Assembly (NCBI GenBank): GCA_009774395.1
Contig: VSNQ01000143.1
Coordinates: 1 to 11,048, forward strand
Source of the DNA: Lachnospiraceae bacterium
GTDB taxonomy: Bacteria; Bacillota; Clostridia; Lachnospirales; Lachnospiraceae
Length of the DNA: 11,048 nt
Direction: 5' to 3'
Shown one piece after another: positions 1-6,554 of this stretch (the first letter of the stretch is position 1; the number at the start of each line of letters is the position of its first letter). A model generated the notes under the pieces. That model was not told the origin of the DNA and made no database searches. It was given only the letters and a program-made list of their open reading frames with translations. Made by a program: the position numbers and the translations under genes.

Positions 1-186
1 AACATAGTATGCCCTACATTAGTGATTGGTGGGGATTGCGATAAAATTGTTGGAACAACTGCGGCTTCTGCAATAGCCAAAAAAATTAGTCATAGCGAAT
101 TGTTTATTTATAATGGTCTTGGACATGCGGCGTATGAAGAAGCTAAAGATTTTAATGAACGGATTTTGAATTTTCTAACGAGATAA
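1..186 (+). CDS. alpha/beta hydrolase, C-terminal fragment (5' end outside window)
   Basis: The frame is open from base 1 to a TAA stop at 184-186 and gives 61 residues with no start in the window. The fragment has the last part of an alpha/beta-hydrolase fold. A beta strand (PTLVIGG) is followed by an acidic turn (DCDKIVG) of the kind that carries the catalytic Asp. About 30 residues later GLGHAAYEEAKDFN carries the likely catalytic His, and the closing helix is ERILNFL. The nucleophile Ser lies upstream and cannot be checked, so the substrate is unknown. The gene is visibly more AT-rich than the following regulator genes. Its product is unrelated to theirs, so an element or cargo boundary may lie between 187 and 358. 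The 172 bp after the stop show no convincing promoter or terminator. The family call is fairly secure; the function is open. Confidence 0.75.
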   Translation, partial: NIVCPTLVIGGDCDKIVGTTAASAIAKKISHSELFIYNGLGHAAYEEAKDFNERILNFLTR

Positions 187-358
187 TGGAAAGTCCAGTC
201 AACAATAAAAATAAATACAGTTTTGCATTGGTGTTGATAACCACGCTTGTAGATAATCAAGGAGCAATAGCATATAAGTGTTGTTACTGCCCCTCTGAAT
301 TAAAAAAGTAACCGTAAATCATGCACCCGCCCCATGTGGGAGAAAGGGGGAATTTTCT

Positions 359-817
359 ATGGCTTGTACAGAAGCATACAAGGAACACATCATGTATACT
401 TTTAATGGTTTTTGCAAAGTTGTTATCCACAATGCAGCTATCACTGCATGGCATGACCAGCACAGGCGGCACAAAAGAAAAATATCCCTTGAATACCTCA
501 CAGAAGAAAAGTTTTACCCTTTAGGCACAACAGAAGAATATTTTGAATCACCCTATGAAGAATACCCCATTACAATCTGCGGTCAGACAGTTATCCTCAC
601 CAATGGGGAACTTGCCGCCGCCCTGTTATCCTTGCCGGAGAGAAACCGGGAAATCATATTCCTTTATTTTTTCGGGCATTACACACAGCGGGAAATCGGG
701 GAAATGTACGGACGCTGCCGGAGTACGACCGGGTATCAAATCCGCAGGACGCTAAAACTCTTGCAAAGAAAAATGGAGGTGCTTTCGCATGGGGAATCCG
801 AATCTTTTGCCCTATGA
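359..817 (+). CDS. Sigma-70-family-like regulator, Tn916 Orf7 type
   Basis: This 152-residue protein has a variable N-terminal half and a C-terminal sigma region 4 at about residues 84-142. LPERNREIIFLYFFGHYTQR leads into a helix-turn-helix ending in STTGYQIRRTLKLLQ. Region 2 is not recognisable, as is usual in the small sigma-like proteins of Tn916-type conjugative elements. In those elements the protein activates transfer or excision genes. A GGGGG ribosome-binding site lies about 9 bases before the ATG. The next gene overlaps this one by 29 bp and forms the standard two-gene unit. In Tn916 the pair is followed by xis and int, and an orf9 repressor lies just upstream; none of these is present here. 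The family call is confident from domain layout and partner gene. The regulated promoter is not visible. Confidence 0.85.
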   Translation: MACTEAYKEHIMYTFNGFCKVVIHNAAITAWHDQHRRHKRKISLEYLTEEKFYPLGTTEEYFESPYEEYPITICGQTVILTNGELAAALLSLPERNREIIFLYFFGHYTQREIGEMYGRCRSTTGYQIRRTLKLLQRKMEVLSHGESESFAL

Positions 818-1001
818 AACGATTGTCCGGGTGACCAGCGGCGAGCCGGAAGCCGTGGACGAGGTTTTACGGCATTACAGCAAACGAATCCGAATCGCCG
901 CTATTGAAAACGGGCATATCGACAGGGATACGGAGGACAGCATAAAACAGCGGCTTGTCGCAGCCCTGTTCAAATTCCGTTTTGATGAACAGGAAGTATA
1001 A
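789..1001 (+). CDS. Small helix-turn-helix protein, Tn916 Orf8 type (HTH_16-like)
   Basis: This is a 70-residue protein. The N-terminus LLPYETIVRVTSGEPEAVDE and the following LRHYSKRI are the hallmark of the short HTH proteins paired with the sigma-like regulator in Tn916-type elements. A C-terminal helix follows (SIKQRLVAALFKF). The start ATG lies inside the upstream gene, preceded by GGAGGT at 775-780, so the two are co-translated with a 29-bp overlap. In known elements this protein sits directly before the excision/integration genes and is thought to help regulate them. Here the next gene is the kinase on the opposite strand, convergent with a 76-bp gap. That suggests insertion of cargo or loss of the integration module. 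The family is confident; the molecular role is inferred. Confidence 0.8.
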   Translation: MGNPNLLPYETIVRVTSGEPEAVDEVLRHYSKRIRIAAIENGHIDRDTEDSIKQRLVAALFKFRFDEQEV

Positions 1002-1005
1002 GAAA

Positions 1006-1037
1006 TTGATTCTTTTTGGGGAAAACGGATATATAAT
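1006..1037 (+). promoter_or_regulatory. Possible orphan promoter after the HTH gene
   Basis: TTGATT at 1006-1011 is followed by TATATAAT at 1030-1037. The spacer is 18 bp if TATATA is read as -10, or 20 bp if TATAAT is used, so the fit is imperfect. It points rightward into the antisense strand of the kinase gene, with no plus-strand gene to drive. It could be a leftover of the promoter that precedes xis/int in related elements, or chance in AT-rich DNA. Confidence 0.25.
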
Positions 1038-1077
1038 AAAGCAATGACAAATTCCAATTTTCAAGGCTAACGAAAAA

Positions 1078-2376
1078 TTATTCTGATTTTCCATAAGGTA
1101 TAGCAATAGTGAAAGTGCATCCACCCCCAGGGGTATCACTTAAATATATCTTCCCATCAAGGAGTGAAACCAGTTCTTTTGCAACGCTAAGACCTAACCC
1201 ATAGTGGCCTTTTTTGGTGCGTGACTTATCGCATCGGTAAAAGCGGTCAAATATATGCTTCTTATCTTCCTCGCTGATTCCAATACCATGATCTATGATG
1301 CTGATGGCCAGATTATTCTTTTTGATGGAAGCCGCCAACAAAATAGAAGACTGTTCCGGTGAATAGGAAATCGCATTGTCCAGAAAAATGCTGATGATCT
1401 GGTTCAGACGGTCTTCATCAGAGAAGAGAGGGGGAAAACATTCTTCCGGCATCTCTATCTGCAGGTCGATTGATTTCTTGTGGCAGACAATCTCAAATTT
1501 TTCATATAGGTTGATAAGCAAAGTGTCCGCACTTATTTTTGATTTATGGAAAATCCAGTTCCCTGCATCAATGGAAGAAAGCAGGAGCAGGTCCTGGATC
1601 AGCCTTGCCATTCGGGAAACTTCCGTTTCAATGAGGGCAGCGTGGTTTTTTATGTCTGTAGTACATCCGGGGGAAGTTTCAATGACATCGGTGGCAGACA
1701 GCAGGACTGCCAGGGGCGTTTTTAATTCATGGGATACGGCAGCGATAAAATTTTTCTGGCTCTGCATGGCTTTTTCAGTAGGCTTCATTGCCTGCCGGAT
1801 GATCAGGACTGATACAAACAGGACGGCGATGAGGACTATGAGCCATATCAGAAAATAATGCATGACTGTGGAGGAAAAAGCTGTTATCCCGCTTTTCTCC
1901 TTTACTATGGCAAGATTCAGGTATCCCTCATTGGTGTAAATGGAACAGAGTATGCCATAATATGGCCTGTCATTTACAGAGCGGAATGTATGGGTTCCGC
2001 TCTGGGTGCTGTAGCTGCTGTAGCTGGCTTCATTGCTGACAACGGATTCTATGGATTTCAGCTTTTCCAGAAAGAGATCAATCGTTTCGGCTGCATCTTT
2101 TATATTAGTGCTTTCATAGAGCAGTTCATCATGCTCTGTAAATAAGCGAAAAATATAATCATATTTTTTTTCGCAGATTTCTAAATTTTCCACATAATTT
2201 GTGGAGTTCTCAAAAAGCAGGATAAGATTCGTAGCCTGCCTGTTAACAAAATTCAGCTCCGCATTCTGCATGGTTTCTATATTTTCGGATGCCAGCAGGA
2301 AAAATACGATTGTAAAGACAAACATAATGCTGCTGGCAAAAAGGAAGTATAATTTCCGCTTAAGGTTTCTTATCAT
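1078..2376 (-). CDS. Membrane sensor histidine kinase of two-component system
   Basis: This is a 432-residue kinase. Transmembrane helix 1 is at about residues 9-29, an extracytoplasmic sensor region at 30-171 and helix 2 at 172-194. A short linker without a clear HAMP domain leads to the H box AAVSHELKTPL with phospho-acceptor His216. The ATPase domain shows the N box (LDNA, Asn334), G1 (DHGIGI, 362-367), the F box (FDRFYRCDKSR) and G2 (GLGLS, from 393). All catalytic motifs are intact. I chose the ATG at 2376 over one at 2406 because a GGAGGT site (complement of 2382-2387) sits 5 bases upstream. The start then overlaps the 3' end of the regulator gene by 17 bp, so the two are translationally coupled. 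The kinase presumably senses a substrate or stress handled by the divergent ABC exporter and phosphorylates the adjacent regulator. The layout resembles VncS beside Vex; the ligand is unknown. Confidence 0.93.
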   Translation of the reverse strand: MIRNLKRKLYFLFASSIMFVFTIVFFLLASENIETMQNAELNFVNRQATNLILLFENSTNYVENLEICEKKYDYIFRLFTEHDELLYESTNIKDAAETIDLFLEKLKSIESVVSNEASYSSYSTQSGTHTFRSVNDRPYYGILCSIYTNEGYLNLAIVKEKSGITAFSSTVMHYFLIWLIVLIAVLFVSVLIIRQAMKPTEKAMQSQKNFIAAVSHELKTPLAVLLSATDVIETSPGCTTDIKNHAALIETEVSRMARLIQDLLLLSSIDAGNWIFHKSKISADTLLINLYEKFEIVCHKKSIDLQIEMPEECFPPLFSDEDRLNQIISIFLDNAISYSPEQSSILLAASIKKNNLAISIIDHGIGISEEDKKHIFDRFYRCDKSRTKKGHYGLGLSVAKELVSLLDGKIYLSDTPGGGCTFTIAIPYGKSE

Positions 2377-3055
2377 GGCAGACCTCCAGTAAATACCCTG
2401 AACCATAAGATGCCGTAATGGAACAGCCGCTGTTCAGTGTCCGCAGCCGCTTGCGGAGAAAATAGACATAATTATCGACATTGCCCTGCTCAATCGGGGC
2501 ATCCGTTTCCCATACTTTCTGCATAAGCTGTTCACGGGTAAGGATTGTATCCGGCTTTTCCAAAAAAGCACACATTAAAAGAAACTCTTTTGGGGTAAGC
2601 GGTATCGTGTTTTTATTGCATGACAATTCTTTCCTGCCGAGGTTCAGGGAAATGTCATGGTAATGCAGGCTGCTTTTTTCTGATATGATCATCGGCCTGC
2701 GTGTCAAAGCCCGGATGCGGGCAGACAATTCCGGTATGTGGAAAGGCTTTACCAGATAATCATCTGCCCCGTTATCCAGGCCGTCTATTTTATCATTCAG
2801 TTCCGACATCCCGGTAATGATGATCACAGGAATGGATATCATTTTTTTACGCATGGCTTTAATGATGGTCAGCCCGTCAATGACCGGGAGCATCCGGTCT
2901 ATAATAGCAAGCGCATATCCATTATCGGGATTAAGTGCATAGATCATTCCGTCTTCGCCGCTGGTACAGGCATCCACAATATAACTTTCCTTTGTAAGCT
3001 GCTGTTTGATCATGTTACAAAGGTTCTTGTCATCTTCAATTATAAGAATCTTCAA
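2360..3055 (-). CDS. OmpR/PhoB-family response regulator (TTG start)
   Basis: This 231-residue regulator has an N-terminal receiver domain with the acidic pocket E7-D8-D9, phospho-acceptor Asp53 (IIDRMLP), Thr81 and Lys103 (VKPF). The C-terminal winged-helix DNA-binding domain, about 130-226, includes LTPKEFLLMCAFL, the recognition segment VDNYVYFLRKRL and the wing YGSGYLL. All phosphorylation residues are present. No in-frame ATG fits the N-terminus. The start is TTG at 3055, giving MKILIIEDD, with GAGGAG (complement of 3064-3069) 8 bases upstream. It is the first gene of the leftward two-gene operon with the kinase. It probably activates the divergent lipoprotein/permease operon and perhaps its own genes. 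The family call is firm; the targets are inferred from position. Confidence 0.93.
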   Translation of the reverse strand: MKILIIEDDKNLCNMIKQQLTKESYIVDACTSGEDGMIYALNPDNGYALAIIDRMLPVIDGLTIIKAMRKKMISIPVIIITGMSELNDKIDGLDNGADDYLVKPFHIPELSARIRALTRRPMIISEKSSLHYHDISLNLGRKELSCNKNTIPLTPKEFLLMCAFLEKPDTILTREQLMQKVWETDAPIEQGNVDNYVYFLRKRLRTLNSGCSITASYGSGYLLEVCHDKKP

Positions 3056-3069
3056 TTTTTCATCTCCTC
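3053..3069 (-). promoter_or_regulatory. Ribosome-binding site, three-codon mini-ORF and TTG start of response regulator
   Basis: Read on the minus strand, GAGGAG is followed immediately by ATGAAAAATTGAAG. The ATG at 3063 opens a three-codon frame (Met-Lys-Asn-stop) whose TGA overlaps the TTG that begins the regulator in another frame. The TTG has the better spacing (8 bases). The ATG directly abuts the Shine-Dalgarno site and should be used poorly. Confidence 0.6.
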
Positions 3070-3085
3070 AGAAAGTTTTAAAGAT

Positions 3086-3094
3086 AGTATACCA
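3086..3094 (-). promoter_or_regulatory. Extended -10 promoter for the two-component operon
   Basis: The minus strand reads TGGTATACT: TATACT (complement of 3086-3091) preceded by the TGn extension. No good -35 box lies 17-18 bp upstream (AAGATT or GAAGAT), which suits an extended -10 or activator-dependent promoter. It lies about 30 bp before the TTG start. Confidence 0.5.
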
Positions 3095-3128
3095 GCCAAT
3101 TATCGAAAAATCTTCTAAATAATCCTTA

Positions 3129-3224
3129 AAATTTGTCCGCTGCTTTGATGATTTTTAGGAAATTTTTCTGCTATCCTTACGTCATGGCTTGTGGGCATGG
3201 TATGTATGCCAGGTACACATGCCA
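3129..3224. promoter_or_regulatory. Repeats in divergent regulatory region
   Basis: The gap between the divergent operons holds two repeat pairs. A 13-bp repeat at 3129-3141 (AAATTTGTCCGCT) recurs at 3160-3172 (AAATTTTTCTGCT), with 11 of 13 identical and starts 31 bp apart, about three helical turns. Adjacent 13-bp repeats lie at 3199-3211 and 3212-3224 (GGTATGTATGCCA and GGTACACATGCCA, 10 of 13 identical). GGCAT/ATGCC (3194-3198, 3206-3210) also forms an inverted repeat. The first pair is a candidate response-regulator site. A weak extended -10 (TGGTATGTA, 3198-3206) could serve the rightward operon. Confidence 0.35.
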
Positions 3225-3250
3225 AATAAAATCAAAGCGAGGCAAGATAT

Positions 3251-3886
3251 ATGAAAAAAATGTGGAAAAAAACGATGGGAATCTTCTGTGCAGTGGGATT
3301 GTCAGCTATGTGTCTGGCAGGGTGCGGTAAAGATACAGCAGGCAGTCCGGAGATATCAACGCAGGAAATACAGCAGAACAATGTGTCGGACGGTGCACAG
3401 GCGGATAATAATGTGGCAGATGACAAGGCACAGGCGGATAATAATGCGGCAGATGATGGGGTGCAGGAAAATAGGGAAAACGATGCTCCACTGGAACAGG
3501 GAGCAGATAATAATGTGGCAGATGACGGGGCATCCGGGAGTCGGGGTGACGGGGAATTTTTGGAAGGTGCACAGCTGCAAGGGACAGTTGTGGAGTTTTC
3601 CGAAACGGGATTTACTTTATCTCCGGCAAGTACGGAAGCAGATGGGAAGGTATTAGCAGAGGTAGCTCCTGGATCAGAAAGTGATGAAAATAATGTCCAG
3701 ATTACCTATACTGACAATACTGTTTTTCAGATTATAAATTACAGTAAGGATTCATTGTCGGAGCTTTCAAGGGAGGACACGGATAAGGAAAGTGTCAAAA
3801 AACAGTCCAGTGTCGCTGTATTTGGTTCTTGTCAGGATACTTATCACTGGACGGCAGATAAAATTCTGATTATCAGGTTTCAATAA
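3251..3886 (+). CDS. Lipoprotein with tandem Asn/Asp-rich repeats
   Basis: This 211-residue protein has a lipoprotein signal peptide: KK-rich start, hydrophobic core and lipobox LAGC with lipidated Cys25. It should be anchored on the outer face of the membrane. Residues 26-100 are low-complexity, acidic and polar, and include two exact-length 11-residue units (AQADNNVADDK, AQADNNAADDG) and a third partial copy (ADNNVADDG). This is probably a flexible spacer. The C-terminal 110 residues are beta-rich, beginning GTVVEFSETGFTL and ending ADKILIIRF, and suggest a small barrel such as an OB-like fold; this is impression only. A GCGAGG site lies 8 bases before the ATG. It is the first gene of the operon with the two permeases and ATPase, 11 bp ahead of the next ATG. 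It is likely an accessory or sensory subunit of that exporter. Not recognised as a named family. Confidence 0.8.
   Translation: MKKMWKKTMGIFCAVGLSAMCLAGCGKDTAGSPEISTQEIQQNNVSDGAQADNNVADDKAQADNNAADDGVQENRENDAPLEQGADNNVADDGASGSRGDGEFLEGAQLQGTVVEFSETGFTLSPASTEADGKVLAEVAPGSESDENNVQITYTDNTVFQIINYSKDSLSELSREDTDKESVKKQSSVAVFGSCQDTYHWTADKILIIRFQ
3395..3529 (+). repeat. In-frame 33-bp tandem repeat within lipoprotein gene
   Basis: Two adjacent 33-bp units (3395-3427 and 3428-3460) encode 11-residue repeats. A diverged 27-bp copy follows at 3503-3529 after a 42-bp non-repeat stretch. Unit length is a multiple of three, so gain or loss of copies would keep the frame and change only linker length. Confidence 0.85.
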
Positions 3887-3897
3887 TAGGAGGGCTT

Positions 3898-5070
3898 ATG
3901 AATTGTTTGCAAAGGGCTTTCTGCTATATCAGCAGGAAAAGGCTGAAATCGTTATTGCTGTTCCTGATCTTTATGGTGGTCAACTGTATGGTGCTGGGCA
4001 TATTGGGGATGCAAAGTGCATCAGAAGAAGTCATGAAAGACTTGCGCAGTAATGCAGAAAGCAAGGTAATACTGGAGATCCGGCAGGGGGCAGGGCAGTT
4101 TACCGAAGATGATGTACAGGGAATTTTGGAAATACCCAATATAAATTGGGTAAACCGTCTGTGGTCGGAGCAGGTAGGAATCCCGGAACTGACACCAGTT
4201 ATAGGGGATGAACAATCAGACCAGTTATTTACAGTCCATTTACAGAACCGGGTTGATAAGGACAGCACCTTTGAAGAACAAATATACCGTCTCGTTGAAG
4301 GAGACTTTCCTTCATCCAATAATGAGATTGTTATAAACCAGCTATTGGCTGACCAGAACGGGTTACAGGTTGGGGATGTTATTCAGGAAACTTACAGGAT
4401 AACGGGGATATTTTTGTCCGGAACAGAAAGGCAGCAGACAGAGAAGGTTGCTACAGTAAACAGAATTGAAAATCAGATTTATATAATGGCAGACGAAAAC
4501 CTGTCTGAAAGCCGCAAAGGTTACACAAAGGTTATCTGTTATGTGGCAGAACCGGAGAAACTGGATGAATTGGTAGAGGCATTCGATGAGAGGTATAGTG
4601 AGAAGGCGTATGTTAAAGCAAATGATCATACCTATCAAAAAATGAGGATTTCCATTGAGCAGACAGGCAGAATTACCATGTTTGTTCTGGTCATCACCCT
4701 TATAACGGGCTGTTCAGTGACAGGACTGCTTTTGTCCATGTGGATGCGGGGGCGCAAGACGGAAATTGCTGTATATGTAAGTCTTGGGTTAGAAAAGAGC
4801 AATCTGTTCATGCAGGCTGTGGCGGAAGGACTGGCGCTGTATATTATTTCGTTTGTCATTTCAGGAATCCTGGCATACAGTCTGCTGCCAAAGTTAGGCA
4901 GCAGCTTAAGTGTATTAGAAGGTGCTGGCGGGAACTGGAAGGCAGATTATACAGGAAGCCTGCTGGCTTTAGGCTGTGGCATGTGTATGCTCGTACTATT
5001 GACAGTGATTGCCATGTTCCCGTATTTGAAAAAGCATCCGAAAGAAATTTTGTCGGAAATGGAGGGATAA
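3898..5070 (+). CDS. FtsX/MacB-type ABC permease 1 (Vex1-like)
   Basis: This 390-residue permease has the FtsX/MacB layout. One N-terminal helix (about residues 18-38) is followed by a large extracytoplasmic domain of about 220 residues containing the typical NEIVINQLLADQNGLQVGD segment. Three C-terminal helices follow (about 258-281, 305-332, 353-375), then the cytoplasmic tail KHPKEILSEME. The coupling segment after helix 2 reads RGRKTEIAVYVSLG, as expected for contact with the ATPase. AGGAGGG at 3888-3894 precedes the ATG. The next gene starts 2 bases after the stop. With permease 2 and the ATPase it should form a heterodimeric type VII-like exporter that handles substrates at the outer membrane face rather than by classical transport. 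Size and pairing match Vex1 of the pneumococcal Vex system. The substrate is unknown. Confidence 0.88.
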   Translation: MNCLQRAFCYISRKRLKSLLLFLIFMVVNCMVLGILGMQSASEEVMKDLRSNAESKVILEIRQGAGQFTEDDVQGILEIPNINWVNRLWSEQVGIPELTPVIGDEQSDQLFTVHLQNRVDKDSTFEEQIYRLVEGDFPSSNNEIVINQLLADQNGLQVGDVIQETYRITGIFLSGTERQQTEKVATVNRIENQIYIMADENLSESRKGYTKVICYVAEPEKLDELVEAFDERYSEKAYVKANDHTYQKMRISIEQTGRITMFVLVITLITGCSVTGLLLSMWMRGRKTEIAVYVSLGLEKSNLFMQAVAEGLALYIISFVISGILAYSLLPKLGSSLSVLEGAGGNWKADYTGSLLALGCGMCMLVLLTVIAMFPYLKKHPKEILSEMEG

Positions 5071-5072
5071 CA

Positions 5073-6440
5073 ATGAATGCAGAAAGGCATACATTCATGA
5101 ATATATTTGGACTGAGCATACGGTCTGTCATGCGTAAGCGGGCAAAAACAATACTGCTTATGTTGATCATATTTATAACTTCGGTATTCATATTTGCCGG
5201 ATGGGCTTGTAAATCTGCCAGTGTACAGACACAGAATGAAAGCAGACAGGCAATCGGGGCATCATTCCGGTTAGAGGAAAATGAAGCGAACCGCCATGTA
5301 CGGATGGATAAACTTGTCAAACAGATTGGAGAGGGAGCAGGCGGCAGCGCAGGGGGATACCATACGGGGCAGACTGAATCAGGAGAATGGTTTACATGGA
5401 CAGATAATGATTTTGAAACACTTTTGATGGAAGACATTTTAAAAATCGCGGAAGTAGACGGGATAGAAGCATATAACGTCACAACCACAAACACTGTTGT
5501 GAATCCGGTCAATTTTGAACGTATCGAGGATAAGGATGTAGATCCGAGTTCTGACCGGCAGCAGGGCGTGTCGCTCCGTGGAAACCTTTGCATGGAGCTG
5601 GACTTTGATGTCCAGAAGGGAAATATTGAAGTAAAGGAAGGCAGGATGATCACACCGGAAGATACAGATGTATGCGTCATTTCCAGAGAGATTGCGGACT
5701 TAAACGGACTGCAGGTGGGAGATATTCTGGAGTTTAACAACTGGAAGGAAAGGGAGACTTCCACGGTATACAAAGCAGAGGTGGTAGGCATCTATGATTC
5801 TATCAGCGGTATTACGCCAATTATGTACGGCGACAGTTACCGAAGTGAGAATATTATCTTCACGGATCTGCCTTTTCCCGAAAAACCGGAGGGAAATGAG
5901 GGCAGCCCCTTGTATCAGTATGCAACCTTTGTGGTAGAAAATGTGGATGAATACGAAACTGTAAAGGAAAGGATACAGGCAGTGGATATCGGATGGGAAA
6001 GATATGATTTTCTCGACAATACGGGAATGAGTGACACGATGACAGAGAACTTTGGCGAATTAGAAAGAATGAGTTCTCTGATCCTGATACTGGTCTGCAT
6101 AGCTGGTATCGTTATCATATGTCTGGTGTTTCTATTCTGGTTAAAAGGCAGGGTACACGAAATCGGTATTTATCTTTCGCTTGGCAGGACAAAATGCGGT
6201 ATTGTCATGCAGATGCTTCTGGAGGGCATTTTGGTTGGGTGCGCCTCGTTTCTCATTGCTGCTGCAGCATCCCCGGTAGTTTCTAAAGGGGTTGTCGAAT
6301 ATCTGGTAGATTACCAGACGAAGCTGCAGGCAGAGGCGGAACAATTAAATGCGGGTATGGTATCAAATGGTGTGATAGAAGATGACAGGGAGGCGGAGAT
6401 TGTGGGCGTCATGGTGGAAATCAGCGGCGATGTCATCTGA
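5073..6440 (+). CDS. FtsX/MacB-type ABC permease 2 (Vex3-like), C-terminus cut by in-frame TGA
   Basis: The ATG at 5073 has GGAGGG at 5061-5066 overlapping the end of permease 1. The open frame continues further upstream, but that part only shadows permease 1. The product is 455 residues: helix 1 at about 26-46, a large outer domain to about 330 containing DLNGLQVGDILEFNN, helix 2 at 334-356, the coupling segment KGRVHEIGIYLSLG, and helix 3 at 376-402. The frame stops at TGA 6438-6440, before the fourth helix and the C-terminal KPKEIL motif that permease 1 retains. Without the stop the protein would be about 490 residues, the usual size. The gene may be a pseudogene, a recently broken allele, or a sequencing error. 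The neighbouring ATPase and permease 1 are intact. The family call is firm; the functional state is uncertain. Confidence 0.85.
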   Translation: MNAERHTFMNIFGLSIRSVMRKRAKTILLMLIIFITSVFIFAGWACKSASVQTQNESRQAIGASFRLEENEANRHVRMDKLVKQIGEGAGGSAGGYHTGQTESGEWFTWTDNDFETLLMEDILKIAEVDGIEAYNVTTTNTVVNPVNFERIEDKDVDPSSDRQQGVSLRGNLCMELDFDVQKGNIEVKEGRMITPEDTDVCVISREIADLNGLQVGDILEFNNWKERETSTVYKAEVVGIYDSISGITPIMYGDSYRSENIIFTDLPFPEKPEGNEGSPLYQYATFVVENVDEYETVKERIQAVDIGWERYDFLDNTGMSDTMTENFGELERMSSLILILVCIAGIVIICLVFLFWLKGRVHEIGIYLSLGRTKCGIVMQMLLEGILVGCASFLIAAAASPVVSKGVVEYLVDYQTKLQAEAEQLNAGMVSNGVIEDDREAEIVGVMVEISGDVI

Positions 6441-6545
6441 CTGTCAGGGATATCGGTTCTTGGAATCATCATGGCTGCAATTACACTGTCCTGTATTTCC
6501 GTCATGGTTCAGAAACCGAAAGAAATTTTGAGCAAAATGAGTTAG
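6438..6545 (+). other. In-frame continuation of permease 2 beyond the TGA
   Basis: In the same frame as the permease, the 34 codons after TGA encode LSGISVLGIIMAAITLSC, a membrane helix, then SVMVQKPKEILSKMS and a TAG stop at 6543-6545. This is exactly the missing last helix and tail. The TAG overlaps the AGGAGGG of the ATPase gene, the same spacing style as at the other junctions, so 6545 is very likely the ancestral gene end. Confidence 0.85.
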
Positions 6546-6554
6546 GAGGGCTTT

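Noticed and set aside
4740..5072. Open frame extending permease 2 upstream to 4740
   Set aside because: It overlaps permease 1 in another frame and has no FtsX-like content; the ATG at 5073 has a proper ribosome-binding site and a typical N-terminus.
4856..5791. 311-codon minus-strand open frame
   Set aside because: It is antisense to the permeases, Ser/Pro-rich, lacks domain features, and the sense strand has a clear protein family.
5073..6545. Recoding of TGA as a sense codon by an alternative genetic code
   Set aside because: Several intact genes in the window end with TGA exactly where their families should end.
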